Shown: piece after piece, positions 61,202 to 64,000 of the stretch
Layout of the letters: each line of letters begins with the position of its first letter
How positions within the stretch are numbered: position 1 is the stretch's first letter
Assembly: GCF_022884085.1 (NCBI RefSeq)
Contig: NZ_JAGGCS010000005.1
Location: forward strand, 62,001-126,000
DNA from: Paenirhizobium cremeum
Lineage (GTDB): Bacteria > Pseudomonadota > Alphaproteobacteria > Rhizobiales > Rhizobiaceae
DNA: 64,000 bases
Direction of reading: 5' to 3'
Made by a program: the position numbers and the translations under genes
The notes under the pieces: generated by a model
Told to the model about the DNA's origin: nothing
Database searches by the model: none
The model's input: only the letters and a program-made list of their open reading frames with translations

Positions 61202-62305
61202 TTATCCTCTTTCGATCGGGAAGGCTTCCGGAATGGCCTGCGAAATCGCCTTTTTCATCACCGTTGGCAAGGCTTGGGCATCAAGATTTGCGACATCCTC
61301 CCACCAGCCGTGAATTCGGACGTCATCGGGCGCCGGTCCATGAAACCGGTAAATGCTCAGGCGAAGCTCGAAATGGGTGAAGACGTGGGTGACCGTTCCG
61401 CATGCCTTCCATTCGGCGGCGAAGGGGGCGGCGGATATGCCGGTTTCGCCGTCCTTGCGGGAGTTCCAGTCGGTGGTCGGCACTTCCGTCATGCCGCCCA
61501 ACAGGCCGGTTTCCACGCGCCGGCGCAGGAGCACATTGCCATCCAGATCGACCGCAACAAACGCAGCACCCAGCCGGACCGGCTTTTCCTTTTTGGCGGC
61601 CTTGACCGGAAACCGTTCCGGATCGTCCCCTTCGAGAGCGCGACAGTCGCCGCGGAACGGACAGAGCGCGCATGCAGGCCGCCTCGGGGTGCAGATGGTT
61701 GCCCCCAGATCCATCATGGCCTGGGCAAAATCCCCCGGCCGATCGGAGGGCGTCAATTCCGCCACGCGCGCCTTCATTGCGGGTTTCGATCCGGGCAGCG
61801 GCGCGTCGATGGCGAAGAGGCGGGAAATCACCCGCTCGACATTGCCGTCCATGACCGCGGCAGGGCGGTTGAAGGCGATGGCGGTGACGGCCGCCGCGGT
61901 ATAATCTCCGATGCCGGGGAGGCTGCGAAGCCCGTCTTCCGTATCGGGAAAGCGCCCGCCATGGAGGCTTGCGACCGCTTCGGCGCATTTCTTCAGGTTG
62001 CGGGCGCGGGCGTAATAGCCGAGCCCGGCCCAGGCCGCCATCACGTCTTCCGAAGGTGCCGCCGCCAGCGCGTCGACGGTCGGCCAGCGCGTCACGAACT
62101 TGGCAAAATAGGCCTTCACCGCCTGCACGGTGGTCTGCTGCAGCATCACTTCGGAAAGCCAGATGTGATAAGGATCGGGCCGGACGCCGCGGGCGGCCAT
62201 TGGCGGCGACACCCGCCATGGCAGGTCGCGGTGATGGCGGTCGTACCAGTCGAGCAGCTCTTGTGCGAGCGTGCGCCCTGTTGTCGGAGCGGGGGAGGTT
62301 TTCAT
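61202..62305 (-). CDS. mutY: A/G-specific adenine glycosylase MutY
   Basis: DNA-repair glycosylase that removes adenine opposite 8-oxoguanine. The 367-residue protein has the catalytic region LSEVMLQQTTV, the helix-hairpin-helix LPGIGDYTAAAV, the [4Fe-4S] pattern Cys-x6-Cys-x2-Cys-x5-Cys (CTPRRPACALCPFRGDC), and a C-terminal Nudix-like domain (LLGGMTEVPT). The ATG at 62305 was chosen over an upstream in-frame ATG because the family starts here. It is divergent from the DUF721 gene. Confidence 0.96.
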   Translation of the reverse strand: MKTSPAPTTGRTLAQELLDWYDRHHRDLPWRVSPPMAARGVRPDPYHIWLSEVMLQQTTVQAVKAYFAKFVTRWPTVDALAAAPSEDVMAAWAGLGYYARARNLKKCAEAVASLHGGRFPDTEDGLRSLPGIGDYTAAAVTAIAFNRPAAVMDGNVERVISRLFAIDAPLPGSKPAMKARVAELTPSDRPGDFAQAMMDLGATICTPRRPACALCPFRGDCRALEGDDPERFPVKAAKKEKPVRLGAAFVAVDLDGNVLLRRRVETGLLGGMTEVPTTDWNSRKDGETGISAAPFAAEWKACGTVTHVFTHFELRLSIYRFHGPAPDDVRIHGWWEDVANLDAQALPTVMKKAISQAIPEAFPIERG

Positions 62306-62573
62306 CGGCTGGAAGATAGGGGCAGCGCCGCTCTTCGCCAATTGCCTCCTGCGTAAAAGTTGGGGAATGCAGTCTGCCTCGGCGGTGCGGGGAATGGAAC
62401 ATGCCAACGGATTGATGCCCGTGTCGCGCCCCTTGTCTTTTTGTCGGCGTTCCCGCCAACTCCCTTTTTACGGGGACGCCGGTGATCGGCGACGTAAAGA
62501 CGTGGTATGAATTCGATGACTGCTATATGGAGGCGAAGTGCTTCGCTCCCTTGGAACAGGATGATGGCGGGTT

Positions 62574-63092
62574 ATGACCCTCGATGAAAAATCCCAGCGG
62601 TTCAGGCGTCGGGGAGAAATCCAGATCTCCGAGATCGCCAACGGCATCATCGATCCCGTCCTCGCGCGGCGGGCGGGGATCTCGACGGCGCTGCTCGGCT
62701 CGTGGGATGAAATCGCCGGCGCAAACTTTGCCGAATGTTCGCGCCCCGAAAAGATAGCCTGGCCGCGCCGTGGCGATCCGGGTGACGAGGGCGGCCACCG
62801 GCCCGGCGTGCTGACGATTGCCTGCGAGGGGGCAAGGGCGCTTTTTCTCTCCCATGCGCAGGGCGAACTGATCGCTCGCATCAACGGTTTCTTCGGTTAT
62901 CCCGCGATCGGCCAGATCCGCATCGTGCAAAAGCCCGTCTCCACCGCGTCGCTCAGGCCGTCCCGCCCGCGCAAGCTGGAAGGGGAGAAGGCAAAACGGC
63001 TTGCCGCGATGATGGAAGGCATCGAGGACGAAAAACTCAGGCAGGCGATTGAACGGCTCGGCACGGGCGTTCTGTCGCGGCGCAAGCGCTAA
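62574..63092 (+). CDS. DUF721/DciA-like protein
   Basis: 172-residue basic protein of the DciA/DUF721 family (IANGIIDPVLARRAGISTALLGSWDEIAGANFAECSRPEKIAWPR). Family members help load the replicative helicase DnaB in bacteria lacking DnaC; a DciA role is plausible since no DnaC is seen here, but this is inference. It lies upstream of dsbA, and divergent from mutY, an arrangement conserved in Rhizobiales. Confidence 0.85.
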   Translation: MTLDEKSQRFRRRGEIQISEIANGIIDPVLARRAGISTALLGSWDEIAGANFAECSRPEKIAWPRRGDPGDEGGHRPGVLTIACEGARALFLSHAQGELIARINGFFGYPAIGQIRIVQKPVSTASLRPSRPRKLEGEKAKRLAAMMEGIEDEKLRQAIERLGTGVLSRRKR

Positions 63093-63248
63093 CGCAGAGT
63101 CGTCATCCGGCAAACATGAAGAAGAATTAATCTCTTAGCGGCGGAAAGGTCACGATTCTTTGATGAAACGGCATTTCCGCCGCCTTGTTTGCGGCCGCGT
63201 CGCATTATAACGGTGGTTCGAACTCAAAATAGCTCCAACAGGTGTCCC

Positions 63249-63926
63249 ATGCCGAACCTTGAATTGAAACTCACCAAGCGCAGCCTGCTGAGCGGCATTG
63301 CCGCTGCCGGTGTCGGCGTGACGTTCGCCTCGACTGCGGCGGCCGTAGATATTCCGCAGCCCGACCGCGACGTGGACATGGAGGAAGTGTTGAAGCCGGG
63401 TCCGCTCAAGGACATGGCGCTCGGCGATGCCAACGCTCCGGTCAAGATCGTCGAATACATGTCGATGACCTGCCCGCACTGCGCCAACTTCCACGCCAAG
63501 ACCTTCGATACGATCAAGGAAAAGTATATCGACACCGGCAAGGTCTATTTCATTCTCCGCGAATTCCCGTTCCCGCGTGATACGGCATCGCTTGCAGCCT
63601 TCATGCTGGCGCGTTGCACCACGGAAGACCGCTACTTCCCCTTCGTCTCGATGCTCCTCAAGCAGCAGATGGCCTGGGCCGCTCCGGCCGACAACGACGT
63701 GCGCTCCGCCATGCTGCAATTGTCGAAACTCGGCGGTTTTACACAGGAGAGCTTCGATGCCTGCTTGACGAACGCGCAGCTTGCCGCTGATGTGACGGCG
63801 GGCAGGGATCGTGCGGCCAAGGATTTCGGCATCCAGTCGACGCCGACCTTCCTGATTAATGGCAAGAGCTATTCTGGGGACATGTCGGTTGAAACCATGT
63901 CGGCGCTCATCGACAGCTTGCTCTGA
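63249..63926 (+). CDS. DsbA-family thiol:disulfide oxidoreductase
   Basis: Exported thioredoxin-fold protein of 225 residues. A signal peptide (about residues 1-32, TKRSLLSGIAAAGVGVTFASTAAA) is followed by a Cys75-Pro-His-Cys78 active site in MSMTCPHCANFH, and the cis-proline loop GIQSTPTFLINGKS. The CPHC dithiol is typical of DsbA, which introduces disulfides in periplasmic proteins. The ATG at 63249 was chosen because it directly precedes the signal peptide. It lies 156 bp after the DUF721 gene. Confidence 0.92.
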   Translation: MPNLELKLTKRSLLSGIAAAGVGVTFASTAAAVDIPQPDRDVDMEEVLKPGPLKDMALGDANAPVKIVEYMSMTCPHCANFHAKTFDTIKEKYIDTGKVYFILREFPFPRDTASLAAFMLARCTTEDRYFPFVSMLLKQQMAWAAPADNDVRSAMLQLSKLGGFTQESFDACLTNAQLAADVTAGRDRAAKDFGIQSTPTFLINGKSYSGDMSVETMSALIDSLL

Positions 63927-64000
63927 TCCGCGCTTCGGACTGATGTCGGGCGGCGGCGGTACCCGCGCGCCCGATGTCTGCTCGCCGGTCCTCGTCGGCG

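Overview
The window is a stretch of core chromosome from an alphaproteobacterium of the order Rhizobiales, most likely family Rhizobiaceae. Evidence: GC-rich coding DNA, the order rpsF-rpsR-DUF2232-rplI-dnaB followed (after an insertion) by alr-radA-cvpA-purF, a CcrM-type GANTC methyltransferase, a BioR-type biotin regulator with its palindromic sites, and the order mutY-DUF721-dsbA at the right end. I cannot name the genus. I found no rRNA, tRNA, CRISPR array, insertion sequence or prophage.

Layout. 1-5.7 kb (minus strand): SDR oxidoreductase (cut by the window edge), purF, cvpA, radA, alr. 5.8-7.9 kb (plus): an AraC regulator and the branched-chain amino acid exporter pair azlC/azlD, apparently inserted between alr and dnaB. 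8.0-12.4 kb (minus): rpsF, rpsR, a DUF2232 membrane protein, rplI and dnaB, with strong terminators after rplI and after dnaB. 12.7-13.8 kb: an aldo/keto reductase. 14.0-20.5 kb (plus): fatty acid synthesis and envelope genes fabD, fabG, acpP, fabF, mltG, yicC, gmk. 20.5-29.0 kb (minus): PAP2 phosphatase, lptF, lptG, lptD, a SurA-like chaperone, pdxA and rsmA/ksgA, an outer-membrane biogenesis operon with overlapping start and stop codons. 29.2-33.9 kb (plus): pepA, holC, an unusual HdeD-like membrane protein with a predicted cysteine-hydrolase tail, and an MFS transporter.

33.9-40.3 kb holds mixed accessory genes: a decayed polysaccharide deacetylase, an ABC-F ATPase, a degenerate GGDEF protein, DinB, a LigE-like GST, a PEBP protein and a second AraC regulator. 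40.5-49.6 kb: ndk, a peroxiredoxin with a stand-alone DsbD N-terminal-like protein, yqgE, a membrane GGDEF-EAL protein, a GNAT acetyltransferase, an M16 peptidase and thrC. 49.8-56.7 kb is a string of small regulator/effector modules: lipoprotein, lipid-kinase-like protein, HAD phosphatase, SMR efflux pump with its TetR repressor and a clear operator-promoter, ArsR repressor divergent from two ferredoxin-fold proteins, and BioR-BioY-DUF1284. 56.8-64 kb: ccrM, a SnoaL-like protein, a MarR/alcohol dehydrogenase pair, a HAD phosphatase, mutY, a DciA-like DUF721 protein and a DsbA-family thiol oxidoreductase.

The most interesting points are: (i) three BioR-type sites in an AT-rich region between bioR and bioY; (ii) an orphan plus-strand intrinsic terminator with crossing stem arms and a promoter-like sequence about 150 nt upstream (58.57-58.76 kb), a candidate small RNA; (iii) the six-TM HdeD-like/permuted papain-like fusion co-translated with an MFS transporter; (iv) a promoter of the SMR/TetR pair that is almost wholly covered by a perfect 10-bp inverted repeat.
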